DNA of 57,603 bases, taken from contig SLQV01000077.1 of the NCBI GenBank assembly GCA_007131285.1, forward strand, positions 1 through 57,603. The letters are read 5' to 3'. Positions 9,882-18,870 of the stretch are shown one piece after another; within the stretch, counting starts at the first letter, position 1; every line of letters begins with the position of its first letter. Source of the DNA: Myxococcales bacterium. GTDB lineage: Bacteria; Myxococcota_A; Polyangia; Polyangiales; SLQV01. Below the pieces are notes generated by a model. It was not told where the DNA came from and did no database searches. It saw nothing but the letters and a program-made list of their open reading frames with translations. The position numbers were made by a program, and so were the translations under genes.

Positions 9882-11075
9882 TCAGGCGCCTTGCCGGCCA
9901 CACGTGGCTAGTAGCGACTGCAGGGCCGGCACTAATGCAAGACCACTCCTGAGTGCGCCTCCGCCCGTTCCATCGTCCAGCCAGTCTCCACACACACCCA
10001 ATCGGGAAACGCTTTCCCAGAGCGCGCCCCGCATTAACGGCTCGGTGGTGAACGCGTAGCGCCAACGGTGCAGCGGACGCGCCGCCCCCGCGACGGGCGC
10101 TAGAGTTCGGGAATTAGCTGCGATCACGTCGCTATAGTGCCCGTCGGGAACCACGGGCTTGTGCCCGAATGCTTGCTGCTGGTGCCAGGCCGATGCGATC
10201 GATTCCAGGACTGTCGCGGCATCTTGGCCAAAATGCACTTGGCTCCAGTGGGGCGGGGCGTGAATCACGAAACCATCATCGGCGTTTAGGCGCGTTCCAA
10301 GCGTTAAGCGCTGCGGCTTGTCAGCAGTTGCGACGGAACCCGCGGCATGAACGGCTTGGTCGGGAGGCCGCTGCGCCAGGAGCGCTGTTAGCACTGGCTG
10401 CCAGGTGGATGCGCGAGCCGGCCATGCATCCAGCCATGTTTGCAGCGCGCCCAAGCCAGCACGTTTCACGGCAGTTGCGCCTGCGGCGAAGAGAGGCGCC
10501 CGCTCAGCGGGCGCCAGCAAGGCAACCGCCTGGGGTTCCGGAAGGGCCAGTATCAGTGCGTCGAAAGGACCCGCCCGTTCAACGTGGGCTTCGTCGCCAG
10601 TCGAACGCAGCGTAAGATACCATCGGCTATCGATGTCGCGCTCAATGGCCTCGACGCGTCGCTGATACCGGACATCGAGATCCGCCGCCAGAACATCGAT
10701 GAACCCGGCCAAGTGACCATCAGCCGCCCCGTAGGCCCGCGCATCCTGCGCTGCTGGCGACTGACTCTCTGGCGCAAGCATCCGCAACGGGCCCGAATCG
10801 GCTTCTACGTTGAGCCCCGCGACGATGCCGAGCTGGGACTCGACAGCGCGCCAAAGGGCGGCATTTCCCAAGAGACTCGGCGCGCCGATGGCGACACGGC
10901 GTCCGGTATAAAGTGATCTCAGCGCGCAGCGGCCTCCCGGCCCACGGCTTTTCTCAAACACCGTGACCTCGCAAACCGACTGTCGACTCAGCCAACGCGC
11001 GCAAGCAAGTCCGGCGAGCCCCGCGCCGACAACGGCCACCCTGACGCTTTCAAACTTATCTAGCGGTTGAATCAT
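9882..11075 (-). CDS. NAD/FAD-dependent oxidoreductase (renalase/amine oxidase-like)
   Basis: VAVVGAGLAGLACARWLSRQ...VTVFEKSRGPGGRC Rossmann FAD motif; C-terminal GVCGDWLDDGTGGGALRSG; start trimmed from 11264 to ATG 11075. Confidence 0.85.
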   Translation of the reverse strand: MIQPLDKFESVRVAVVGAGLAGLACARWLSRQSVCEVTVFEKSRGPGGRCALRSLYTGRRVAIGAPSLLGNAALWRAVESQLGIVAGLNVEADSGPLRMLAPESQSPAAQDARAYGAADGHLAGFIDVLAADLDVRYQRRVEAIERDIDSRWYLTLRSTGDEAHVERAGPFDALILALPEPQAVALLAPAERAPLFAAGATAVKRAGLGALQTWLDAWPARASTWQPVLTALLAQRPPDQAVHAAGSVATADKPQRLTLGTRLNADDGFVIHAPPHWSQVHFGQDAATVLESIASAWHQQQAFGHKPVVPDGHYSDVIAANSRTLAPVAGAARPLHRWRYAFTTEPLMRGALWESVSRLGVCGDWLDDGTGGGALRSGLALVPALQSLLATCGRQGA

Positions 11076-11266
11076 AGGTAAGCGTTTAGGAGGTCCGGCG
11101 GACGCTAAAAGTCTACTCCAGAGTGCTAGCGGGGGTTGGGGTCCGACGCGCAGCCCTAGGCCATCTTTCCGAAGTGCCGTGGGGGAGCCGTGCTCGGGAT
11201 TCACGCCCGAACACTGAGCGGCTTTGATACAAAACCCCTCTGAACCGTTACAATCATAGGGCACTA

Positions 11267-11298
11267 TTGTCGATCTAGTCGTCTTGTCGATCTAGTCG
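11267..11298. repeat. Two exact copies of TTGTCGATCTAGTCG (17-bp period)
   Basis: 11267-11281 and 11284-11298. Confidence 0.85.
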
Positions 11299-11592
11299 GT
11301 GGCGTGGGCGCCGAACTTACGGAAGACCTCCCACGCACGGGACGTTCTTGGACGGAATGCCTACGCGCGGCAATATCGAGAGCGACCTCTCGCACGCCAA
11401 GGGCGTGCACGCTCGCGGCGATGACTTAGCGTAGACCCCCACTCACGCAGACGCGGCGACAGATACCGCCAAACATGAAGCGGCTCGACGATCGGCAGAT
11501 ACGGCACCGAGACGCCTAGCGCAGAGACCCTCCCTTCGCTTCAGGAGGCGTGACCATCAAGCCAACGCTACCTTACAGGGCCACAAAACATC

Positions 11593-12738
11593 ATGCAGAA
11601 TAAAGTCCCAGCTAGGCATCTTTTGCCATCGCTTTTTTCCCGGAACTCTTGGGGCGTGAAAGCCAGGTACGTTGTGCGTTCGACACCCCCTGCGCGGAGA
11701 ATACGCTTAAAGCCAGCGGAAGATGCGTCTCAGGCGTTGCGTAGCGTCGCGCCCGAGACCCACCTAGCGCGCCTGCTCAAACGCATCGCACTGAAGGCAG
11801 CGCTGCTCTTGCTTGGCTTACTCAGCGGCAGTTTACAACCCCGCACCACCTCAGCGACGCCCGTCGCAAGCGCCTATCGGGCGCCGGATGTTGGCGGCCC
11901 GCAGCGTTTTCGCTTTAGCGAACGCCCGATCAAAGTTGTGGTGGTCGCTGGGTCAATAGGAGCGTTTCGAGGCGCATCCTATGCGCGGCACATCGCCCGG
12001 CGCTGTCATGCGGTTGAGGTCGCGAACTTGTCCGCGACCGGCCTAGGAGCAAGCGCGCTTCGACAACGCTTTGTGGCCTTCGATCGGAAACTCTACGGGG
12101 CTGCGCGCGAACCTGAGCGCTGGCTTCTGTTCGCAGGGGGACTGAACTCCATCAGCAATGCGCCCAAGACGATCCTAGACGCGGTTAATCTTTTTCACTA
12201 CGCCCACGAACGCGGCTACCAGGTGGCGGCGATGACACCCACGCCCTGGGGCTCTCTTCGCGACCCACGCTTCCGAGGCAAGTCCGGGGCCGACTATGTT
12301 GCATCCACCCAGGCCATCGTTGATTTTTACCGCGGCAAGCATACCCCCGCGGAAGCACTCGGCACCTACCTCGACCGACGCACCTGCCAGGCTGAAGTTT
12401 CAAGCTTTGCCCCCACCGAACTCCCCGACTTGACGATTGACTTGTGGCATTCGCCCCTGCGTGCCCAGGAGGCGGAAGATGTCACGGACCGTTGGCTCTG
12501 GGGGCGCTTGCTTGCGGACCGCCAAATACGTTCAGATCTCAAGGCAGCCACAGATCGAGCCGCGTTTCGCGAAAAGGTGCTCAAGGCTCACCGACAACGC
12601 TCTCTGAACTTCATGGAGGCACGCTACCGCGGCTTCGACCATATCCATCCGAATGCCGATGGGCATCAGGTGATTTTCCAGCAGGCGTGCAAAACCCTGC
12701 CTAAAGATTGGCGGTGTGATTGCCTCACTCCCTTCTAG
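11593..12738 (+). CDS. SGNH/GDSL-hydrolase-like exported protein
   Basis: VVVVAGSIGAF (divergent block I), FAGGLNS (GxN block), FDHIHPNADGHQ (DxxH block). Confidence 0.65.
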   Translation: MQNKVPARHLLPSLFSRNSWGVKARYVVRSTPPARRIRLKPAEDASQALRSVAPETHLARLLKRIALKAALLLLGLLSGSLQPRTTSATPVASAYRAPDVGGPQRFRFSERPIKVVVVAGSIGAFRGASYARHIARRCHAVEVANLSATGLGASALRQRFVAFDRKLYGAAREPERWLLFAGGLNSISNAPKTILDAVNLFHYAHERGYQVAAMTPTPWGSLRDPRFRGKSGADYVASTQAIVDFYRGKHTPAEALGTYLDRRTCQAEVSSFAPTELPDLTIDLWHSPLRAQEAEDVTDRWLWGRLLADRQIRSDLKAATDRAAFREKVLKAHRQRSLNFMEARYRGFDHIHPNADGHQVIFQQACKTLPKDWRCDCLTPF

Positions 12739-12807
12739 GGCCCATCCTTCCGAACGATCAGGCCTTCGCAGAAAAGCGGACTGCGCCCATTCCCCCTGTG
12801 ACTCACC

Positions 12808-13893
12808 ATGCGCCTTCTCGAAACAACCGCCGACCCAAAACGGGCGACTGACCTGACCCTACTTCTCGAGGCGGCGGGCGTCGAAACGTTTTACGAAACG
12901 TCGCAAGACGGTACTACGCATCGCGTTTATTACCTCAACGAGTTGCAAAAAGATCTTGCCCGGGACGTGTTCACAGCGTTTCAGAATGATCCGAAGGCAC
13001 CTGAGATTCGGTCCGCTATCCGCGAGCAACGGCGTAGGACGCGCGGGAATCGGGGAGGCGAAACCGGTTCAGGCGAACCACCGATCGAAGCGCAGAAGCG
13101 TAAACGCAACCCCAGCATTCGGCCTATCGCACCTGAAAGCTCACCGATACGAATGCCGGGCTCACTCAGACCTGCCCCGACATCCGAGCCGCCGAATCCG
13201 GACCGGTCTGGTCTCGACCGTTCAAATCCCGATCTGCCGAACAAGGCGTCTCGGCGCGCACCGCCTGCCCCGCGGCGCGGAATGCCTCGCATCGTAATGA
13301 TTCGCCTGGGCCCCCTGACAATCGCGCTCATTGCTCTATGCTTGGCCGTAGGTTTCTGGACGAGTTTCGGCAGCGAACTCGGGTCAGTAGCGCCTCTACT
13401 ACTCAGCGCTCCGGCGGCTGAAGGTGGGAGCTTTAACTCCCTTGGTGAGGTTTTGACGAGCGGCGAGGTCTGGCGCCTGTTGACGCCCATTCTGGTTCAC
13501 TTTGGCATCCTCCACCTCCTGCTCAATATGCTCTGGCTTAAAGACTTAGGCAGTTTAGTGGAGAGCGTGCGTGGACCGGTCACGTTGGCCGTCCTGGTGA
13601 TTTCGATTGGAGTCATTTCCAACGTAGTGCAGTTTCTGACAAGTGGCAGCGCCAACTTTGGCGGCATGTCTGGCGTCATCTACGGCCTGCTCGGCTTTGC
13701 TTGGATATCGGGCCGCATCCACCCCAAAGGCGGCCTTTTTGTGCCCAAGTTCATCATGATCTTCATGATGCTCTGGTTTGTTGTCTGTTTTACAGGTCTC
13801 GTTGGCAATGTAGCCAACGCAGCTCATGCAGCGGGCCTACTCTCGGGCCTGGCCTTCGGGGCAGCGAACGCGCTACGCCTGCGCTGGGCCTAA
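12808..13893 (+). CDS. Rhomboid family intramembrane serine protease (GlpG-like, with N-terminal cytosolic domain)
   Basis: EVWRLLTPILVHFGILHLLLNMLWL, catalytic GMSGVIYGLLG and AAHAAGLLSGLAFG. Confidence 0.9.
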   Translation: MRLLETTADPKRATDLTLLLEAAGVETFYETSQDGTTHRVYYLNELQKDLARDVFTAFQNDPKAPEIRSAIREQRRRTRGNRGGETGSGEPPIEAQKRKRNPSIRPIAPESSPIRMPGSLRPAPTSEPPNPDRSGLDRSNPDLPNKASRRAPPAPRRGMPRIVMIRLGPLTIALIALCLAVGFWTSFGSELGSVAPLLLSAPAAEGGSFNSLGEVLTSGEVWRLLTPILVHFGILHLLLNMLWLKDLGSLVESVRGPVTLAVLVISIGVISNVVQFLTSGSANFGGMSGVIYGLLGFAWISGRIHPKGGLFVPKFIMIFMMLWFVVCFTGLVGNVANAAHAAGLLSGLAFGAANALRLRWA

Positions 13894-13894
13894 A

Positions 13895-13920
13895 CGCACT
13901 CGAGACACCTCTTGAGTGCG
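13895..13920 (+). terminator. Hairpin immediately after rhomboid stop codon (possible bidirectional terminator, no U-tract)
   Basis: CGCACTCGAG-ACAC-CTC-TT-GAGTGCG. Confidence 0.45.
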
Positions 13921-14153
13921 CCCGTCGGCGACCGAAAGCCCCCTAAGTGAAGGGCGGCGTCTGACCCAGGCGCTCGGCGCTTAGTACGCCGAGGAAAGAC
14001 TCTGAGTCTGGCCGCCAACCGGGCGCGACGGAGAGAAGGCGTGGGAAGCGGCAAAGCCCGCGCCCATCAGGATCTTCCTGCCTGAGCAAAAACCAGATGT
14101 TTCGCGGACAGCGCACTTAGGACGGCAGAGCAGCAACCTGAAGCTGGAGTGCA

Positions 14154-15287
14154 TTAGAGGCGAGCGGCACGGGCGCGGAGCGCGTGGTCTGCGAGAACGA
14201 GGGCCACCATCGCTTCAGCCATCGGGACGAAACGTGGAAGCAGGCAGGGGTCGTGGCGGCCTTTGGTCTGCACCTCCGCCTCTCGGCCTGCTGAATCAAT
14301 CGTGGGTTGCGCGCGTGGCAATGAACTGGTCGGCTTCACCGCCGCCCGCAGTACGATCGGCTCGCCGCTGGAGATGCCGCCGAGCATCCCGCCGTGGCGA
14401 TTACTTGCAAAGTGGACGGCGGGCGCCCCGGCGCGCCTCGGCAAGGCATGTGCCGCAGAAACATCTGGATACATGAGGTCATTGTTTTCCGAACCGCGCA
14501 ACCGCGCGCAATCAAAGCCGATACCATACTCAACGCCCAATACTGCAGGCAGTGAAAATAGTGCTTTTGCGAGATCAGCTTTGAGTTTGTCGAAAACCGG
14601 CTCGCCAAGGCCGGCGGGAACCGCGCGCGCCGTCACTTCTGCAACGCCACCGATCGAATCCTGCGCCTTGCGCATCGCCTGAATCAGGTCGATCATTTTC
14701 GGCACAAGCGCGTGATCCGGGCAGCGCACTATATTTGGCGACCCATCAGGGAGGCTTTCGACGTCTTCTAAGCGCACCGGTCCATGGATCGCCGCGCGGA
14801 GGTCACCAATTTGAACAACGTAACCCACGACGTCCGTGCCAAATAACGCCGATAAAAGCTTTTTCGCGATGGCACCCGCAGCGACGCGCGCTGTCGTCTC
14901 GCGGGCACTGGAGCGGCCTCCGCCGCGGTGGTCGCGAAAGCCGAAGCGCGCGTCCAGCGTATAGTCCGCATGCCCCGGACGGTAGACGCTTTCGAGATTA
15001 CCGTAGTCTTTGCTCTTCGCATCGGCATTCCGAATGAGCACCGCGATAGGCGCGCCGGTCGTCTTCCCACCAAAAACCCCGGAAAGAATCTCCGGCACAT
15101 CTGACTCCTGGCGCTGAGTGACAACCTTGCTTTGCCCGGGCCTGCGGCGCTCAAGATCTACGCTTAGGTCTGCTTCGCTAAGCTCAAGCCCCGACGGACA
15201 GCCGTCGACGATCACAACGTTGCCTGGTCCGTGGCTCTCGCCAGCGGTGGTAACGCGAAATAACGTGCCGAAAGTACTACCCGCCAT
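14154..15287 (-). CDS. aroC: Chorismate synthase
   Basis: GTLFRVTTAGESHGPGNVVIVDGCPSGLEL, FGFRDHRGGGRSSARETTARVAAGA. Confidence 0.97.
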   Translation of the reverse strand: MAGSTFGTLFRVTTAGESHGPGNVVIVDGCPSGLELSEADLSVDLERRRPGQSKVVTQRQESDVPEILSGVFGGKTTGAPIAVLIRNADAKSKDYGNLESVYRPGHADYTLDARFGFRDHRGGGRSSARETTARVAAGAIAKKLLSALFGTDVVGYVVQIGDLRAAIHGPVRLEDVESLPDGSPNIVRCPDHALVPKMIDLIQAMRKAQDSIGGVAEVTARAVPAGLGEPVFDKLKADLAKALFSLPAVLGVEYGIGFDCARLRGSENNDLMYPDVSAAHALPRRAGAPAVHFASNRHGGMLGGISSGEPIVLRAAVKPTSSLPRAQPTIDSAGREAEVQTKGRHDPCLLPRFVPMAEAMVALVLADHALRARAARL

Positions 15288-15316
15288 CAGGACGCCTCGC
15301 CCGAAGGCAGGATGTC

Positions 15317-16051
15317 TCAGCTTCCGGCGGAGCGCCAGCGCACATAGCCGACGAAGAACGGCCCCATCTGTGCGATGAACTCGGAAGTCTGACGGGTGTG
15401 GCGCATGGTCTGCACGACATGAGACAGCGGATGCAGATCTTTGCCGATAAGCCCGATCACGAACTCGTTATCTCTCGCGTCAATTCCGTGACACGCTAGG
15501 CGAACGTCGGTCGCCAGGTTTTGTGCGCCGTAGGCTCGGCCAATAATGCCGTGTTCCATCAAGATTTTGCCCTGCTCCGCCTTATCTAGCTTTTCGAAAG
15601 CCCCGTGCCTGCGAAGCGGATACCAGACAGCCCAGGGCGCCTCCTCCTTGAGCACAGTCTCGATGGGCCGGTCGAGAATCGTCCAGGGCAAGTTCGGCTC
15701 GTGACCCGAACCGTAACTGCGGCCGATCATCGTGAAATCTGGTCGCAACCTGGCTTTCGTGCCGAGTGCCTGCCGGACGCAAGGCCGAACTTGACGAACG
15801 AAGTGGCTCGGGTCGAGCGACCAGGTCAGAACCGCAAAGCTCTCCGGATCATTGACATCGTCGTACACAACGCCCGCTAGACCGGCGTCCTCAAAGGCGG
15901 ACGCAAGGTCAGCAGCGCAACTGTGTGTGCCTGGCGCCTGCTCGCGGAATACGAGCAGCTGCATGAACAGCCGTTGGTTGATGGACTGGCGCTCGCCATC
16001 GCGGCTGGCGCCGTGCTCCAATACATCGATGGTCGGCAGCTCATGGTGCAT
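15317..16051 (-). CDS. Chlorite dismutase/HemQ-family protein
   Basis: AWYPLRRHGAFEKLDKAEQGKILMEHGIIGRAYG...GIDARDNEFVIGLIGKDLHPLSHVVQTMRHTRQTSEFIAQMGPFFVGYV. Confidence 0.8.
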   Translation of the reverse strand: MHHELPTIDVLEHGASRDGERQSINQRLFMQLLVFREQAPGTHSCAADLASAFEDAGLAGVVYDDVNDPESFAVLTWSLDPSHFVRQVRPCVRQALGTKARLRPDFTMIGRSYGSGHEPNLPWTILDRPIETVLKEEAPWAVWYPLRRHGAFEKLDKAEQGKILMEHGIIGRAYGAQNLATDVRLACHGIDARDNEFVIGLIGKDLHPLSHVVQTMRHTRQTSEFIAQMGPFFVGYVRWRSAGS

Positions 16052-16167
16052 GCGGACGATGATACCGACTTCACTCGTCGACCGCCACCCCCCCTTTTCA
16101 GGGTCCGAACGCGCCGACCTGCCATCACGCCACCCGAGGGATGGATGCGCTGTCTAACGCCCGTCGC

Positions 16168-17388
16168 CTAAGCGATGACTTTAAAGGCTTTGCCGTATTG
16201 AATCAGTAGCTTGACTGCACGATCGATATCTTCCTCGCTATGCCCCAGGGTCACATTGAGACGCAGCCGTTCTTCGCCCTGCTTAACGCCAGGGTAGGTA
16301 ATCGGCACCATCATGATGCCGTGTTCGAGCAAAGCTACGTGCAAGAAAAGCGCCTTACGCTCATCACGCACCATGATCGGCATGATGTGCGTATTGCTCT
16401 GAGCAAGGTCAAATCCCGCAGCGAGTAGTCGGCTGCGCATGTAATCCGCACGCGATTGAAGCGCATTCACCAAAGCTGGCCCCTCTGCTTCAAGCATGCC
16501 CAAGATCGTATCGGCGGCGGCAATTAGCGGGGCCGGCAAGCTAGCGCTGAAGAGAAAGGAGCGAGCGCTATGCTTGACGTGGTCAACCACCTGCTCGGAA
16601 CCGAGCAAGATACCGCCTATTCCACCGAACGTCTTTGAGAAGGTGGAGATAACGACGGGCACGCGGCCTTGCAGACCGTACTTTTCAAGAATGCCTCGCC
16701 CACCATGCCCCAGCGTGCCCGTTCCGTGAGCGTCGTCGCAAAGCACAGCTGCGCCGTATGCGTCGCAAACATCGAGTAGCTCCTCGAGGTTAGCTTCATC
16801 GCCGTCTAGCGAGTAGATGCCTTCCAGCAGAACCAAGGCATTTTTGCGCTCTTTTGTGCGCAGGCAGCGCGCGAGCGACTTGGGGCTGTTGTGGTTAAAA
16901 AAACGCAGTTCTGCTTGAGAACCCGGCGTGCCTGCGGCCATAAATGAACCGTCGAGAATGCACGCGTGACTGTAACTATCCAGTATAAGCGAGGTGTCTC
17001 GGTCGGCGAGCGCCATGATGGTTCCCACCATGGCTTGATAGCCCGTCGTAAATACGAGACAGCGCTCGAAACCAAACCACGCAGCCAAGCGCCGCTCCAG
17101 GGCAACGTGGGCATCGGTCGTGGCCTGCACCCGTGACGAACCCAGACCCGTACCATATCGGTCAATAGCCGACTTAGCCGCTTCTCGGACAGCAGGGTGA
17201 TTGGTTAGCCCGAGGTAGTCATTTGAGGAGAAATTGACGACGGGCTTGCCCGCAATCGTGGTGTGGAGCCCTCCGCTCTCAAACTCGCGAAAATAGGGGT
17301 AGACTTGGCGACTTTGAGCCTCACGGACCCGCTCGAGAGCCGATTGCGCTTTCTCCTCAATCCACAACATCGGCGCGCAGCCTAGCAC
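16168..17388 (-). CDS. Alpha-oxoamine synthase, PLP-dependent (SPT/KBL/BioF family)
   Basis: NFSSNDYLGLTNHP, GTGLGSSRVQATTDAHVALERRLA, VLLEGIYSLDGD, DDAHGTGTLG, STFSKTFGGIGG (PLP lysine). Confidence 0.92.
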   Translation of the reverse strand: MLGCAPMLWIEEKAQSALERVREAQSRQVYPYFREFESGGLHTTIAGKPVVNFSSNDYLGLTNHPAVREAAKSAIDRYGTGLGSSRVQATTDAHVALERRLAAWFGFERCLVFTTGYQAMVGTIMALADRDTSLILDSYSHACILDGSFMAAGTPGSQAELRFFNHNSPKSLARCLRTKERKNALVLLEGIYSLDGDEANLEELLDVCDAYGAAVLCDDAHGTGTLGHGGRGILEKYGLQGRVPVVISTFSKTFGGIGGILLGSEQVVDHVKHSARSFLFSASLPAPLIAAADTILGMLEAEGPALVNALQSRADYMRSRLLAAGFDLAQSNTHIMPIMVRDERKALFLHVALLEHGIMMVPITYPGVKQGEERLRLNVTLGHSEEDIDRAVKLLIQYGKAFKVIA

Positions 17389-17514
17389 GCAACGCGGCGC
17401 GCACGGCTTTTGAATGACGTGATGGCGAGCGCTCCGGCTGTCGACAGGTAGAAACAGGGGTGAGTGCGGCGGGGCACAGGCGCAGGAAGTGCCTACTTTG
17501 AGCTGAGCTAATCG

Positions 17515-18870
17515 CTAGGTTGCCCCCGGAGAACGCAAAAGCGTTGCCGCCGCCAAGCCCTGAATATCCATTGAGACGATCAGGATGACATCGGGCGCGT
17601 CCCGCTCAACGCTACCGCGCCCCGCCCCACCGGTTTCAGCGCCCCCCTCTCGCGGCACGCTCGCTTCAGAGAGAGGCGGCGCCTGCCAGCTGCCGCCCGC
17701 AAACAAAGAGAGCGCTACGAGCCAGTTAAATCCGGCGCTGACCGCAAAGCATTCACCCCACACGGCACCGGGGACACACACCCGGGCACCGCGACCTAGA
17801 ACCGCGCGCACCGCACGCAGCTCCGCGGCGAAGACCGCCCCTTCGGTGAGACTACCACCGAGCAGCACGACATCGACGTCATGAGGCGCGATCGCAGCCT
17901 CGGCCAACGCTGCGGCAATGGCTCGTTCCAACGCCCGTTCCGGGTACACCATACGCCGCGAATGGCCTGGGCTTTCGAAACGCAGCGCCGTAGCCAAATG
18001 AAAACCGAGCGCTGGAACCTCGGCGCCGCATACGCGTGCGCCCGCCTCAGGGCCTTCGTCTTGGCTTAGCGCTAAAAAGACCGAACCTTCGCCGTAGCGC
18101 TCGGGAAACCCCGAAAGACTCAGTGCTTTAGCGCGTGCGGCTTGTGCATCCAGCGCCTGGCACATGCCAAGCGATAGGGTCTCGGAAACGCCGACGAGCA
18201 TGCAATCCGCCTCGCCGGCGCTGAGCTTGCGCGCCGCATGCGTCAATGCACTTGCGCCCGAGCAGCGGCCATCGACGGCAGTAATGTTCGGACCGCTCAA
18301 ACCATACCAAATGGCGACTTGACCCGCGGCAGCATTGGCAACCGTATTCGGAAAGCGATTCGGATTAATGAACCGGGGCTCCTCCATTTCGGCTACCCGA
18401 TGAAGCTCTTCTATCGATTCGAGCGCGCCAAAGGCACTACCCCAGGCCACACCGAACCGGTCTGGATAACGCGCCGCCAGCTCGCCCAGCCCGGACTCCT
18501 GCAGCGCACCCTGCACAGCGACAAGCGTCAGGCGGGTCAGACGATCGAATGTGCGCAAGCCCTTGGATCCAAGGAAAGGTTCGGCGCGAAAGCCCCAAAG
18601 CAAGTGCGGCTCAATATGCTCAAATAGTGCACCCGCGAAGGCGCGGACGTCCCCCAAGGGGGGTGGCGTGGGCGTGATGGCACCCGCCCCATCAGGGACC
18701 AGACCTGGCCATACGCTCTCGCGAGCCGCCAACGCGGGCTCCCCCCCGTCAGGAGCGATCTCTACCGAGAACAGCGGCGCATATTGCCGTTGACTGTCAC
18801 TTAGCCACTGGCTCGGCCGCATACCGGCCCACCCCACCACTCCGAAGCCCAGGATACGCTGCGCGGTCAT
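17515..18870 (-). CDS. Beta-ketoacyl synthase-like protein, degenerate (KS-beta/chain-length-factor-like)
   Basis: Thiolase fold with TAVDGRCSGASALTHAARKLSAGEADCMLVGVSETL; both catalytic His motifs replaced (LLGGSLTEG; VPGAVWGECFAVSAG). Confidence 0.8.
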   Translation of the reverse strand: MTAQRILGFGVVGWAGMRPSQWLSDSQRQYAPLFSVEIAPDGGEPALAARESVWPGLVPDGAGAITPTPPPLGDVRAFAGALFEHIEPHLLWGFRAEPFLGSKGLRTFDRLTRLTLVAVQGALQESGLGELAARYPDRFGVAWGSAFGALESIEELHRVAEMEEPRFINPNRFPNTVANAAAGQVAIWYGLSGPNITAVDGRCSGASALTHAARKLSAGEADCMLVGVSETLSLGMCQALDAQAARAKALSLSGFPERYGEGSVFLALSQDEGPEAGARVCGAEVPALGFHLATALRFESPGHSRRMVYPERALERAIAAALAEAAIAPHDVDVVLLGGSLTEGAVFAAELRAVRAVLGRGARVCVPGAVWGECFAVSAGFNWLVALSLFAGGSWQAPPLSEASVPREGGAETGGAGRGSVERDAPDVILIVSMDIQGLAAATLLRSPGAT

